From positions 8,670,850-8,734,849 of the forward strand of contig NC_134029.1 of the NCBI RefSeq assembly GCF_964204645.1: DNA of 64,000 nt. Direction: 5' to 3'. This DNA comes from Tubulanus polymorphus. Taxonomy: Eukaryota; Nemertea; Palaeonemertea; Tubulaniformes; Tubulanidae. Shown piece after piece: positions 1-16,845 of this stretch. The position numbers and the translations under genes are program-made. The notes below the pieces were generated by a model. That model worked only from the letters and a program-made list of their open reading frames with translations. It searched no databases and was not told the DNA's origin. Within the stretch, counting starts at the first letter, position 1; every line of letters begins with the position of its first letter.

Positions 1-751
1 TGACTGCTTTATTTGTTTTAGTATAGAACGACGAAGGCGGATGTCCGGTTTGTTCTCGTATAATTGCTATAGGTTCACTATTGGTGTTCCACCCGTCGTA
101 GATTTTAATGGTCACTGACTGAATTGCAGGATGTGGTTTTAATATTACCCGAATAAATGTGAGATTCATCGCATGACCGTGTGATATTCCGATCCATTCC
201 ACAAACAACTGGCACTTACGTATTTTGATGTGGAATTTATACCCAGTTGATGATTGTAGTTTATTTAAACTACAACTTATTTCGTTGCAGTCGTGACTGA
301 TTCTGAATCGGCTTCGTTCATAACGATATATCATATATACCCGACTACCTCGCGCACCATCGACGTAACTCCTAAATATCAACGAGATCGAATCGTTACG
401 GCCGATCTCATGTTTTCCTTCACCGCAGAGTCTGTTATCAGGCTCGTAAACGAGAAGGTAGTCATCATTACAAAACATTGTCGGCTCGATGTCGTAGTAA
501 ACGTGGACGTGAAGAGTTCCTGGTAAAGAGCTGTTGATGAACCAGCGACATTCAACACCACGCGTTAACGAGGGATAATTCGGTGAAACGATGTAACCGG
601 ACGTAGAATCGACGGGGTACCACGTGTTGTTGCAAGGTGAACTTACCATCACAGACGATTCCTTGATAGAGTCTGTGCGATCGGCGCGTGCGATGCGAAC
701 TTGACAGACGATCAGCGACGCTATCAAAAGCGCTCCCAGTCGTTGCTCCAT
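1..751 (-). CDS. Secreted CUB-domain protein, 5' part, cut by window edge
   Basis: An open frame of 250 codons runs from an ATG at 749-751 to the left edge with no stop, so the gene continues outside. Residues 1-24 form a hydrophobic signal peptide (MEQRLGALLIASLIVCQV...). Residues about 39-150 read as a CUB domain: a first Cys, then Gly-Tyr-Ile-Val-Ser-Pro-Asn-Tyr-Pro, Glu-Cys-Arg-Trp, Phe-Cys-Asn-Asp-Asp-Tyr and Leu-Cys-Gly, the usual four-cysteine pattern with the acidic Cys-x-x-Asp-Tyr segment often used for calcium. A second cysteine-containing stretch follows (about residues 154-250), ending in a CUB-like Ile-Tyr-Asp-Gly; it may be another, divergent CUB domain. CUB domains are extracellular protein-binding modules. 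A GTAAGT-like site at about 646 is not needed, because the frame continues straight into the CUB domain. The function of the whole protein is unknown. Confidence 0.8.
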   Translation of the reverse strand, partial: MEQRLGALLIASLIVCQVRIARADRTDSIKESSVMVSSPCNNTWYPVDSTSGYIVSPNYPSLTRGVECRWFINSSLPGTLHVHVYYDIEPTMFCNDDYLLVYEPDNRLCGEGKHEIGRNDSISLIFRSYVDGARGSRVYMIYRYERSRFRISHDCNEISCSLNKLQSSTGYKFHIKIRKCQLFVEWIGISHGHAMNLTFIRVILKPHPAIQSVTIKIYDGWNTNSEPIAIIREQTGHPPSSFYTKTNKAV

Positions 752-2899
752 AGCAAACAACACGATACAATGAATGAAATTCCTTCACGATTCAAATTCT
801 GCCCGGTTGTCCACGGATCTTCAAGTCCAATCAATTAATGATGTAGAATTCTAAATTTCTTACTTACTAAATGAATTATTCACTCTATTTCGCAAGAATA
901 TTCAATTTCAGTCGTAAATATTGACGCCCAATTATATTTTTAACATGCTTAAATTAATCTTCGTGTCGTTCACGTTTTTTTTTGTCTGGATGATAATCTT
1001 TTACACAATACTTTATCATTTTCGCTGATGTACTGCGCATATATATATAGAACACGTCATTCCGTCTAGCACCACCAATTTCATAACGCCCGCAAATGCG
1101 GAATTTGATAGAAAAGTCCCTAGCCGTGAAGGAAAAGATCAGAGCTGTTGAATAGATCGAGGAATGACCTGAATTGGAAATATTGTGGGATCGACAGGGT
1201 TAACTCAGCTATTAGTAAGGTTACCTCTCGGTTTGCTGATCTCCTTTTATGTTACCAGTTGCCGACATCATAGTTCCCGCTTGAGTTTTACTCTGGCAAT
1301 TATTGATTCGAGAAATCCGTTCATTTTCGATATGTCCGTGTAAAACCTTGTGAAATCTTTACCAAGAACGTTTTAACCATATCCTAGTTTGTTTTTATTG
1401 TAAAGCCCATTTTCGGTAATTTTCAACTTCTGGAGGAACTAATAAACCTCGTGTATAGTTTTGTGGATATTAAGAGTTTCGTCTTTCATCTGGGGTTGAC
1501 GCGTTTTTTACCACTATTTGATTCATGAAAATGAATAAACTGTAACATTTTAATTCATGAAATTCCGCGGATCCACTCAGGAATTTTGAGTTTCATGTTT
1601 AACATGCAAAAATCGGCGAAAACTCTGGGAATTTGTCAATTTTGTAGAAAGTGGCCACCCTGATTAAAAGAAATTCAAAATTAGGAACAAAATACGGCTC
1701 GACTCATCCGCGAATGAAAGTTGAAACTACAATGGCGTTTGTACGATTGTTCTCGAGGGAATACCTGGTGGCGACACCGTTAATCGGAACGAAAATTCCT
1801 TAGATAGCAAATACTTGGGGAATGTCCAGAAAATACCTAGTGAGTCTCGTAAACCTTAGATAGTTACAGCGTATGGCGTGACACAAATTCGCATATCATT
1901 TTTCACAAAACGCCCCCCCCCCCCGGTGGCACCACCAAAAAAATTGATAAAAAAACTGTTCGAATACAGAGAAAATATGACTCAAATAAAAATTGACACC
2001 GGAAGGACGGCTCACCGCTTACCCTACCTTATACCTTCGGTCACAGCGTAGCTAGAAAAGCGATAGACGATGGAATACTTGGAAAATCTGTACCGGCCTC
2101 AAATAAAGTTCTATATAGTGTGCCCATGTCACATTTGCAATCATAAGAAAAAAACACATTCAAGGTTTTCGCTCCTTTGTTGCGAACAAGCTGCGGAACC
2201 GTTTTCCCATTTATGTAGTCCGCACAACAGAGAGTGAGAATATAATACTATCATACTTGCTGTGGGCCACAAAATCTGCTCTTTACAAGTCTACACTGTA
2301 TCTTAGCCCTTAACTCTATCCACACCCTGGATATCAAGGCAGTTTTCAGAATTGAGCTGATTTGGAACAACAATTTGGGATTGCAAAGGTCGATCAGGTA
2401 AATAATAATGACTGAAAATCGGTTATGGAAAAGTACGAATTCAAGTAGTATTTGCCGATCTATAGTATGTAAAAGGCGACTGCAGAATTTCCAAATCAAT
2501 TCGTGCTTTACCATGGTCACGTATATAAATCTCCATCGGAGAAGCGGACGGTTTTAGTGACTGAAAGCAACGAGGGGAAAGGGGGGGGGGCAAAAAGGCC
2601 TGTTAGGAAAGTGCGTGAAATTTGTTCATTAATATCGCCGCGTTTCATTTCAAAATGATGGAACTAATTGTGCAATGTTTCTTAGTTTTCAATGAATCTC
2701 GAGAAATGTTATTAGAACGTAACATGAAAATAGAACCAGTCTGAGTATGAAAGAAGTTCACGACAGACGCAGTGGCTTTTTGGTCAAACGCGGCCATGCA
2801 TGCGGGTGCGATTATACAGATTAGGCCGAGCGGCTGAACTCAAGGGCTGCTGCATGGGCGAAGCTTTTTGCGGGGCTATGAATATTTGGAAAATGACCC
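752..2899. other. Gene-poor stretch
   Basis: No supported gene. It holds the putative 5' flank of the CUB gene and homopolymer runs (a C run near 1914-1924 and a G run near 2581-2590), of the kind seen at ends of short transposon remnants elsewhere in the window. The reading frames are short and lack domain features. Confidence 0.5.
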
Positions 2900-3278
2900 C
2901 AGTATTGTATATAGGTACTAAACAAAAATTTATTTTCTCAACGTATTTGCCATTTGCTCTTGAACCACTTTTTAATATGATCATGTTTATTAAATTACAA
3001 ATGTACGCTAAACATAGGAAACAACTAACCGGTGCGGACACTAAACAAAATCAACAAGATGGAACTGCTCACAGAATGGTATTTGCATCCACCATATTCG
3101 TGGTGACGGTTACCACTGATGTTATTCAACGTTCTAAGGTTATATTTACCCTGGTCCGTTACTTGGATAGTATTGCTATTGAATGATGTCTTCCAAGCTT
3201 TGAATTCATCTGTAAACGGTATATTCCATTTTTCTATTATATGTGTACAGCAAAACCTTTAAAAAAGAATTGAAATAA
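2900..3278 (+). pseudogene. Rhodopsin-class GPCR fragment (TM5 to TM7), decayed
   Basis: From about 2917 the frame encodes Tyr-Leu-Pro-Phe-Ala-Leu followed by a hydrophobic stretch and Phe-Ile-Lys-Leu, typical of TM5 with its proline. A polar loop (Lys-Gln-Leu-Thr-Gly-Ala-Asp) and a TM6-like hydrophobic stretch follow. The frame stops at 3184-3186, but the next frame, from 3182, continues with Asn-Asp-Val-Phe-Gln-Ala-Leu-Asn-Ser-Ser-Val-Asn-Gly, a TM7-like sequence, up to a stop at 3260. A third frame then adds Phe-Lys-Lys-Glu-Leu-Lys and a stop, as in helix 8. So at least two frameshifts break it, and TM1 to TM4 were not found. It resembles invertebrate peptide or orphan receptor families; the exact family is not recognised. 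A better preserved relative lies 1.7 kb downstream on the same strand. Confidence 0.55.
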
Positions 3279-3575
3279 TTAAAATCGTTATTGCGCCCTC
3301 GAAGAACATAGATTAAGTGATATTCGAATATTCGGTTGTCTATTTGTTGTTGTCAGTTATTGATTAACCTTTCAGTGGAAGCGTTATGAACAAACATGAA
3401 AATTTTGGAGTAGTTTAGCCGCCAAGTATGTATAGATACTCGAATTGTTGTTTGACCATTTTTTTTGTCTTTAATAATTCATAATTTCTTCACATCTTTC
3501 ACATGTTTATTTGAATAGCGATATCACCTGGTTTACTTTGCCCAACCAGAAAAGCATGATAATCAGAAGGCCAAA

Positions 3576-3655
3576 AATGGTTCCTTGAGCTAGTAGTTTA
3601 TTCGACGTTTCGACTTTATTCTAATAGTCATATTCAGGACTGCAGCATTTCTGAA
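3576..3655 (-). repeat. Hairpin repeat with CTGA..A-stem-GAAA core
   Basis: On the minus strand it reads CTGAATA, a GACT...AGTC hairpin, then GAAACGTCGAATAAACTA. The same motif occurs at 20818-20906. The order of elements resembles the catalytic core of hammerhead ribozymes known from Penelope-like retroelements, although CTGAATA differs from the strict CUGANGA. It is a short remnant. Confidence 0.5.
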
Positions 3656-4421
3656 TATGAAACGCAAATAGATTATATCATTTTTTCGTTATCAATGTGG
3701 GATTCTCTACATATTAGCAAAAGCATATTTCGGATTTTCTGACTTCCGGCAGAAAACCCTATTGTAATTCTGTGCATTAAAGCAGTGTATTATATACTAT
3801 TTTCGTATTTTATCGTGTGTACAGACCTCAGACTCACACTGCCAAACTGACTCATCTCCCTGACATGTTCGAGTGAATCCATGATTTAATTAGAACACGC
3901 ACTGAATATGAGGAGACAATGAACCTCAAACCTGCTGACAATGCTCTGGATGAAATAGTGAGTGGTGAGAGGACTAAACGGCGGGGTTCTCGGTAGGAAT
4001 GGGTATGCGACCTCCGTGAGCGGGATACAGCGCTAGATGTGTGGACATTCTGGTTTTTTGTTCGGTTTTCAGCTTGATTCAATTCCAGTTTTACGATTTT
4101 GCACCATTCAATTCGGTGAGATTATCAAATTCTAAAACGAATCGATTTACGTCACGAATCCGCTCGAATTGTGTTCGTTTTCTGAGAATAGATTTTTGAT
4201 TTTGACGTGTCAAATTCGACAGCGAGTTAAAATACACCGGTTCCTTATTGATCAATAATGTAGAGACGCTTTCGTTGAAAAGAGTAAATTAATATAAAAA
4301 ATTCATTCAGTGGGATCATTAATTCTACTGTGATGCGGCAGATTGCGAGACCCGCACACGAGCGAATTTTGCGAACGCATTTTGGGCTGCGCAAAGTTCG
4401 TACGCATTTAGCGCAAAATAT

Positions 4422-4939
4422 AGGGCCCCGCACACGAGCCGAAAACTGCGCTCAGCAAAGGGAGCTGTGGCAAGCACGTATGCATTATACAACCATATCT
4501 ACTACATATCTGCACCATTCACTCGCGACTTTTAATTGTCAAATCGATTTGAATATAAAGAAATGTTTCTGTTCTTATTACATCCACATCGTGATTAAAA
4601 GTCTTGCAAGGGGAAAATTGTGATTTTGATAATTTAAGTAATCCCATACCATAAAGAAAGTGATATTCATGTCATAAATCAGTGTTTTTCTAATCTGAAA
4701 TCAATTAACTAGCCACTATCATCAGTTTTTGAGTAATGACGCACGCGCATTGACGACGAATGAAACGCAAATAGCGCTGAGTTGCCCGCAAACGAGAGCG
4801 CAGTTGGCTGCGTCAAAAAAAATCAAACATGACAGATATTTGACGAACGTCAAAATGCGCTCGAAAATACCCCCGCACACGAGCCGAAAACGACGCTGCG
4901 CCATTTGCGTACGCAGTTTCCGGCTCGTGTGTGGGGCCT
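4422..4939. mobile_element. Non-autonomous DNA transposon with about 29-bp inverted ends
   Basis: The left end (4422: AGGGCCCCGCACACGAGCCG) is matched in inverse at 4911-4939 (CGCAGTTTCCGGCTCGTGTG and onward). A further inverted copy of the end lies at about 4869-4895 and makes an internal hairpin with the right end; a further partial copy sits at about 4349-4380. No transposase is encoded. It lies immediately upstream of the GPCR pseudogene. Confidence 0.65.
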
Positions 4940-4982
4940 TTATAACAGCTATATCGCCCTCTTTTCCGTGGTGAGCAAGTCT

Positions 4983-5816
4983 GGAATCTACCGCACTGTG
5001 TCGCTGGTCATTCTGCCCACGTTTTTTCTCTTTTGAGCGTTTGGGAATTCAGCTACTTTCCTGATAATGATAAGTCGTAGATTCCGTAGTTTATCTTACA
5101 CTAACTATCTGATCGTTTTGCCAATCAGCGATTTAATGGTTATTTTCAATTTTACACTGATGCCTTTCGTACAGTTAATTTTCCGGCATCTTAGGATCGG
5201 TGCAAGTACGCTCGTGCTAAATTCACTTATCAGTTGTCAAATCTATGAATTTGTTATGGTGCTTTAGATAGCTTGCAATTCGTGGTTAATAGTAGCGATA
5301 TCTCAAGAACGTGCGGCAGTTGTGCTCTTCCCGTTCACCTCTCGTTTGATATGTACACCGAGATTCGCCCGATCCACCATCGTTTTCATTTCCCTGATGA
5401 ATATAACGGTGGTGTGTATTTCCGGAAATGTATCGATGAGGTTTTCGGATAGAATTTCGGGGTGTTATTTAACATCATACGACCAGGCGACACTTTTTAT
5501 GATATTTGTCGTTATCATAACGAATTCCGTTATAAAAGTTCAATTTTTCAGAGGTTCAAAAATGGTTTCGTCTGATCAGAAAACGACTAAAGCAAAACGT
5601 ACGACAATAATGCTTGTAACAGTTTCACTGGCATTTGCAGTATTTACACTACAAACCTCTATCACTGCCTACATAGCAATCCCAGTAGGCCAAAAACAAT
5701 TTTCGTTAGATATCTGTATCCAAATTCAAATGTATAATTATGTCGATAATTTCCACATATAAATTTTACTGGGACGAGAAATTCGTGAATATTTTATGTA
5801 CAAAATTCTGCTGTAG
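4983..5816 (+). pseudogene. Single-exon rhodopsin-class GPCR pseudogene
   Basis: One frame carries nearly a whole seven-helix receptor. TM1 has the Gly-Asn pair (AFGNSATFLIMISRRF, near 5037-5084). TM2 has Leu-Pro-Ile-Ser-Asp-Leu. TM3 has Cys-Gln-Ile-Tyr-Glu-Phe and ends with Gln-Glu-Arg-Ala in place of Asp-Arg-Tyr. TM4, TM5 and a basic loop into TM6 (KTTKAKRTTIMLVTVSL) follow. Two in-frame stops break it: TGA at 5034-5036 in TM1 and TAG at 5265-5267 in TM3, each one base from a sense codon. A frameshift in TM7 (about 5755-5772) separates Asn-Tyr-Val-Asp-Asn-Phe from the helix-8-like Gly-Arg-Glu-Ile-Arg-Glu-Tyr-Phe, which ends at a stop at 5814-5816. The decay is light, so the loss looks recent. 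The ligand family is not recognised; it is peptide-receptor-like. Confidence 0.8.
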
Positions 5817-5941
5817 GAATTCATCGGGATAAACATTACGCCTATTCAGGACAAGAAATATCATCAACATAAAGCAGATGCACATAGTTCATATAAGCCA
5901 GGTCGACGACATGTAAGGGGGCAAATGTCGAGCAAACCGAC

Positions 5942-6014
5942 GGTTTCGTAGTGTAGTGGTTATCACGTCCGCTTCACACGCGGAAGGTCGCGGGTTCGAG
6001 CCCCGCCGAAACCT
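5942..6014 (+). tRNA. tRNA-Val, anticodon CAC
   Basis: A full cloverleaf can be drawn. A seven-base-pair acceptor stem pairs 5942-5948 with 6007-6013. A D-arm is followed by an anticodon stem 5968-5972/5980-5984 around the loop TTCACAC (anticodon CAC at 5975-5977), a five-base variable loop, and a T-arm GCGGG-TTCGAGC-CCCGC. There is no intron. The A-box (TAGTGTAGTGG) and B-box (GGTTCGAGCCC) are internal polymerase III promoters. The sequence closely follows animal tRNA-Val(CAC). The base in the discriminator position is T rather than the usual A, and only a short T run follows. Confidence 0.95.
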
Positions 6015-6119
6015 CAATTTCCACATTAAATTGATGAGTAATTATTTGATAATTAATTGATTATTAAATGATTTCCCCCTCAGAATCTACACTTGATAAC
6101 GGAAAAGCATTGAGGAACT

Positions 6120-6215
6120 TTTTAAGTCGAAATTTTCACTTAGTAACTCGAAATTTCGAGACTTGATAAGTCGACATTTCGACTCAATAAGTCGAATTAT
6201 TTGACTTAATTGCGA
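6120..6215. repeat. TCGA-rich palindromic remnant
   Basis: Repeated TCGAAATT, AAGTCGA and TTCGACT words in both orientations. The same word set builds the inverted-repeat element at 35917-36187 and recurs near 31960-32200, so this is probably a fragment of that family. Confidence 0.4.
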
Positions 6216-6489
6216 AAGAATGCTCGCGTTTGAGTAGGTCTTACCGACATCAGATCGAGTACCCCCGTTTGTTTCCAGCCAAAGCTATCTTGAGCTTGAA
6301 TTTTAGAATCTGAAGATCCACAGTAATTCTCTACTTGCAATTTATACTGACAACTTCAAATCTCTCGTACGTTAGATACTTGTTCATACATAGAATTTCG
6401 ATGAATAGCTTAAATTTGTTTCATATCTTTAATTTGATGTGTATAAAATGGGTTTCACATTATTTGTCCATGCTTGTTGATACTGTTCA

Positions 6490-13343
<6,854 letters not shown>

Positions 13344-14059
13344 ATTTACTGGCCGAATGTCGTGCCGCTTAAATACCAAACGTATACATACATAGGCCTA
13401 TATACATATATATGCCACGGACAATTTCTACCCAATTTTGTAATCAGCATCAATACATATAATTTTCTGAATTTAGTGCATATTTATGCAAATGTAAAAT
13501 GGTTACATTCAATTATTGGCATGGCAAACAATTGTTGTTTTTGATTCCTGACAATGCTATACTGTGCAATGAAGGATGACACTTGTGATGATCCGCTTGG
13601 TTCGGTAGTGTATGATTCGTGCGCGCGCAATTCTCTTCAAAATGACGAACAGAACCAATTATCACGAAAAAGCGAAGAAAAGCCTAACCTATGCGTATTC
13701 GATGGCTCGTAGGATATTGTTTTGAACCCGGGCGCCTGTAATGTCAGGTCAGAAATGATTGGGAAAAATGTTATTCGAACCCATCTAAGGCCCAGACAAC
13801 TGTTAGGTACGCCATCTGGCGGGATAGCTGGTTGCACCGTTTCCTTGGCAAAATGGATTTTAAGGGGGTGCATTCCTCTGAAAACTGATGGACACAAGAG
13901 TAATACTCTCTTCATGTGGCCGAAATGTCCTTCTGTATGGATTGGTGAAACAAGAGCACTTCAATCGCGAGAGACATATTTAAATCATGTCATGTATTTC
14001 TTTTTAATTATTTATAAGTGCGCCAAGAAATTCATTACTGTTCATGACAGATTTTCTTT

Positions 14060-15112
14060 CTATTGTTTTCCTTTCTTCTTTTTAGATTTCGGAAGCTTTT
14101 GAGGCTTTCCTATTTCAACTTTAAACTTCGTTACGTCGACACTTCTCAGGACGCCGCGTACGTTCTTCTTTATCTCTCGATGGCCGCCGGCGTACAAAAT
14201 CTTCATATCTGCCGTATATGGAATATCAAGTTTCACGCGTCGGCCGGTCATGTACATTTTCATCTTCGAGTACGGAGGGACATTGGCCGTCGCTTGTAGA
14301 CTATCGGATACCGTTTTCGACTTTGAACGACCGACTTCTTTCGAAAATCCCTTACTAATACGCGTAGTCAAAGTATTCGTCATGCTGGCGCTAACGCCCG
14401 CCTCCGGACTTCCGATGGTCATACCGGCGCTTATCGAAAGTTCCAGACCTGATTGCGTCTCCGTGCTCGTCGACAGCGAGGTTTGCGATACGTGTTCAAA
14501 TGTCAGCGTCCGCGTTACCTGCTGCTTCGTTCCGCTTTTATTGGTGACGTAAGTCGCGGCGATCTCACCCGCTTCTTCATTCTTCACCACTTTCGCCTTT
14601 TTCATCTGATATTTCACGTTAATCAGCTGATATTTCAAAGCGCGGTGCGTCTTAACGCATGAACATACACAGCGATCGCAGCGAACGAAGCCGCTGTTGT
14701 GACCGGGAGCGTTCTCGTCTTTTTTGCAATCTTTGATTTTGTCGCAACCGAACAAATCAGTTCTGACCAGGTTCCTCTTATCGCAGCTGTTTTTGCATGT
14801 ACCATATAGCTCTTCTTCAGATTTGCTGATTTTTGTAATCGTCTCGGCAGTGTCGATTTTCGTTGCTTTGGGTGTACATTCGCAATTGCAATAATCGCAA
14901 TCATTAAACCATCGAATCCAGCCCTTCGTGCTCAAACGGCAGCTGTCGATCTTTTTGCAGCCTTCCACGTTGAAGAGTGTTGGCATTTTCGTGCAGTCGG
15001 ATGTGCAGCCACCGTTCAATTCATCCTCATTCATGATGATCCGATAGCAACTAGCCAGATGACCGCAAAAGCCAATCAGGAAGAACAAAACTAGCGCCAT
15101 CTTCGATAACAT
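14060..15112 (-). CDS. Secreted aerolysin-like pore-forming-type protein, one exon
   Basis: A 350-residue frame starts at ATG 15112. Residues 1-22 form a signal peptide. Two related cysteine-rich modules follow (about 31-80 and 98-153), each opening Glu-Leu-x-Gly-x-Cys-x-x-x-Cys and closing with a Cys-x-x-Cys-x-Cys-x-Cys-like cluster, so they look duplicated. The C-terminal part (about 160-335) is rich in Ser, Thr and Val with long amphipathic beta stretches and repeated Thr-Glu-Thr/Ser-Ala-Gly-Met patterns; this, and the order of strands, is what aerolysin/natterin-like beta-pore proteins show. A basic tail (KSKKKKGKQ) ends it. Members of this fold make oligomeric membrane pores in defence, venom or vesicle traffic; which applies here is unknown. 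An upstream non-coding exon is possible. The fold call is from pattern, not from a search. Confidence 0.7.
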   Translation of the reverse strand: MLSKMALVLFFLIGFCGHLASCYRIIMNEDELNGGCTSDCTKMPTLFNVEGCKKIDSCRLSTKGWIRWFNDCDYCNCECTPKATKIDTAETITKISKSEEELYGTCKNSCDKRNLVRTDLFGCDKIKDCKKDENAPGHNSGFVRCDRCVCSCVKTHRALKYQLINVKYQMKKAKVVKNEEAGEIAATYVTNKSGTKQQVTRTLTFEHVSQTSLSTSTETQSGLELSISAGMTIGSPEAGVSASMTNTLTTRISKGFSKEVGRSKSKTVSDSLQATANVPPYSKMKMYMTGRRVKLDIPYTADMKILYAGGHREIKKNVRGVLRSVDVTKFKVEIGKPQKLPKSKKKKGKQ

Positions 15113-16120
15113 AGTAGCCCTGTATTGAAATCGACTCTGTAAGAAGAAGAACAGTGTTAAAGGAACGGGGAACTAATCAAAACGTAGGCCTACATTCTAT
15201 TCCATGAACGGCCAGCGTAGTTTCAATGTTCTCAGTCAAATTTGAAGCTTTATGTATGGCAGTGTAAGTATTTTCCTATCGCCAATGGTACCCCAGCGTA
15301 TTCATCCAACAAATTGCAAGTGCCACAATTGTGTTGGAAGTGCAATACTTTCTAAAACAGAGACTATGTCTTCCGAGGAAACAAAAATTTTAAATTCAGA
15401 TTTAAATCTCAGATCGAGCTAAATATGATATGTGCATTACCAAATTCAATTTTCATAAACGCGGCCTCGAATATGTAGCTAGGCTAGATACTGTTTTAAT
15501 GAACAGTAATTTACATTTATGAACAAAAGCACCATTATTTTCAAACGATTCGTTTCCTACCCTGAAATTCTCCGGGCAGGCCTCTCGCCGTCAAAGCTCC
15601 GCCAATGTTACATTTTCAGAGAATCACCACTTTATATATATATGAAGAATTCGTCGATCGTTCATCTGCTACTTTCATTTGGAAAATAGCAGATGTGTGA
15701 AAAAAATCAACGATTCGAAGAATGCATACTTAAAATCAAATATATCAAAAATGATATGTATATTCTGTGATAACAAAGCTACAAATAGTTTTCAATCACG
15801 AAATAGCACTTGTCATATCTATTTAGCATTCGATGTTCGAAGTGCGTGCGGCAAGTTTTCATATCTTGTCGAATGAGCGTAATTTCGTTTTCAACCTGTG
15901 ATACATATAGTTTATCTTAACTGTTTCCTTCCCTTTTTTAGTATTTTTCCAACAATTCTTCTCGGTTTTAGTGATGGTGGGACAAACGTAAATAGCGATT
16001 TGGATAGTAGCATCCATATAGTCTCCCAGCGTATGTGAAATAAGTCACCAAGTTTGGTCTGATGGCAAATATTGATTACATCACGTGCGCAGTCTTCATT
16101 TATCCAAGGGTACTGTGGGA

Positions 16121-16282
16121 CCTCGTTACAGCGAACTTCACGGGACCAGAAAATATGTTCGTTATAACCCATAGTTCGTTATATCCAGTATGAAATTAAT
16201 CAAATCGTCTTACTTGGGACTAAATTCTATATTTGTTATATCCGATGAATCGTTGCATTCGAGTTCGTTGTAACGAGTGGTG
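16121..16282. mobile_element. MITE with CTCGTTA...TAACGAG ends
   Basis: The left end CCTCGTTACAGCGAAC is mirrored by GTTCGTTGTAACGAGT on the right. The inside repeats GTTCGTTATA words, a common pattern of animal MITEs. It is about 160 bp and has no coding content. Confidence 0.55.
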
Positions 16283-16393
16283 ATGTACCGTGGTGATGCA
16301 CGCACATATATCTCAATAGGACCGTATAGCTGTGAAACTGTAACTTTTCCTAAGTCGTTTCATTTGCCTCACCCAGAATCGTTTAATAAGATT

Positions 16394-16560
16394 CATTTAT
16401 TTCTTGAATACACATTTATACCAAAGCCTCGTGAGTCGGTGTAACATTTTATCAAAATCTATTTCTTGAATATACGTGTATATTGGTCGGTCGGTAAACA
16501 TTTTATTTCTTGAATATACATGTATACCAAAGCCTGGTCAGTCGGTACAACATTTTATCT
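16394..16560. repeat. Short tandem array, three copies
   Basis: Three copies of a unit containing ATTTCTTGAATA(T/C)A, then ATACCAAAGCCT, GTCGGT and ACATTTTAT. The middle copy is shortened, so spacing is uneven (about 65, 43 and 58 bp). Confidence 0.65.
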
Positions 16561-16845
16561 CATTCATTAAACAAATAAATTCATCCTTAGAGATATACAT
16601 GGCTATATACATATAAAATATACACATAGATGTACACTGGTTTCAAAGTTCTCTCTTTTTGATTTCGGTCAATGTTCGAATGTGTTTCTGAAAGTCCTAA
16701 CTTCATATCAGATGTCTTATGGCTCATATGTGGCAGTGATAGACTCTAAGGTCATGGACTCAAGGGCATGCCCTCCTCGTACCCGGCGAGTTCAATATTA
16801 CTGGTCCAGTCAGTTACTAAGCTCAGAATGAACACATTAGACGGC

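Larger units (their letters stand above)
15113..16845. other. Intergenic stretch with short repeats
   Basis: No supported gene. It holds the 5' flank of the aerolysin-like gene, a MITE at 16121-16282 and a tandem repeat at 16394-16560. Reading frames here overlap the repeats and have no domain features. Confidence 0.5.

Noticed and set aside
14063..14662. Plus-strand frames of 69-100 codons
   Set aside because: They are antisense shadows of the aerolysin-like gene, which has a signal peptide and consistent domain pattern on the minus strand.
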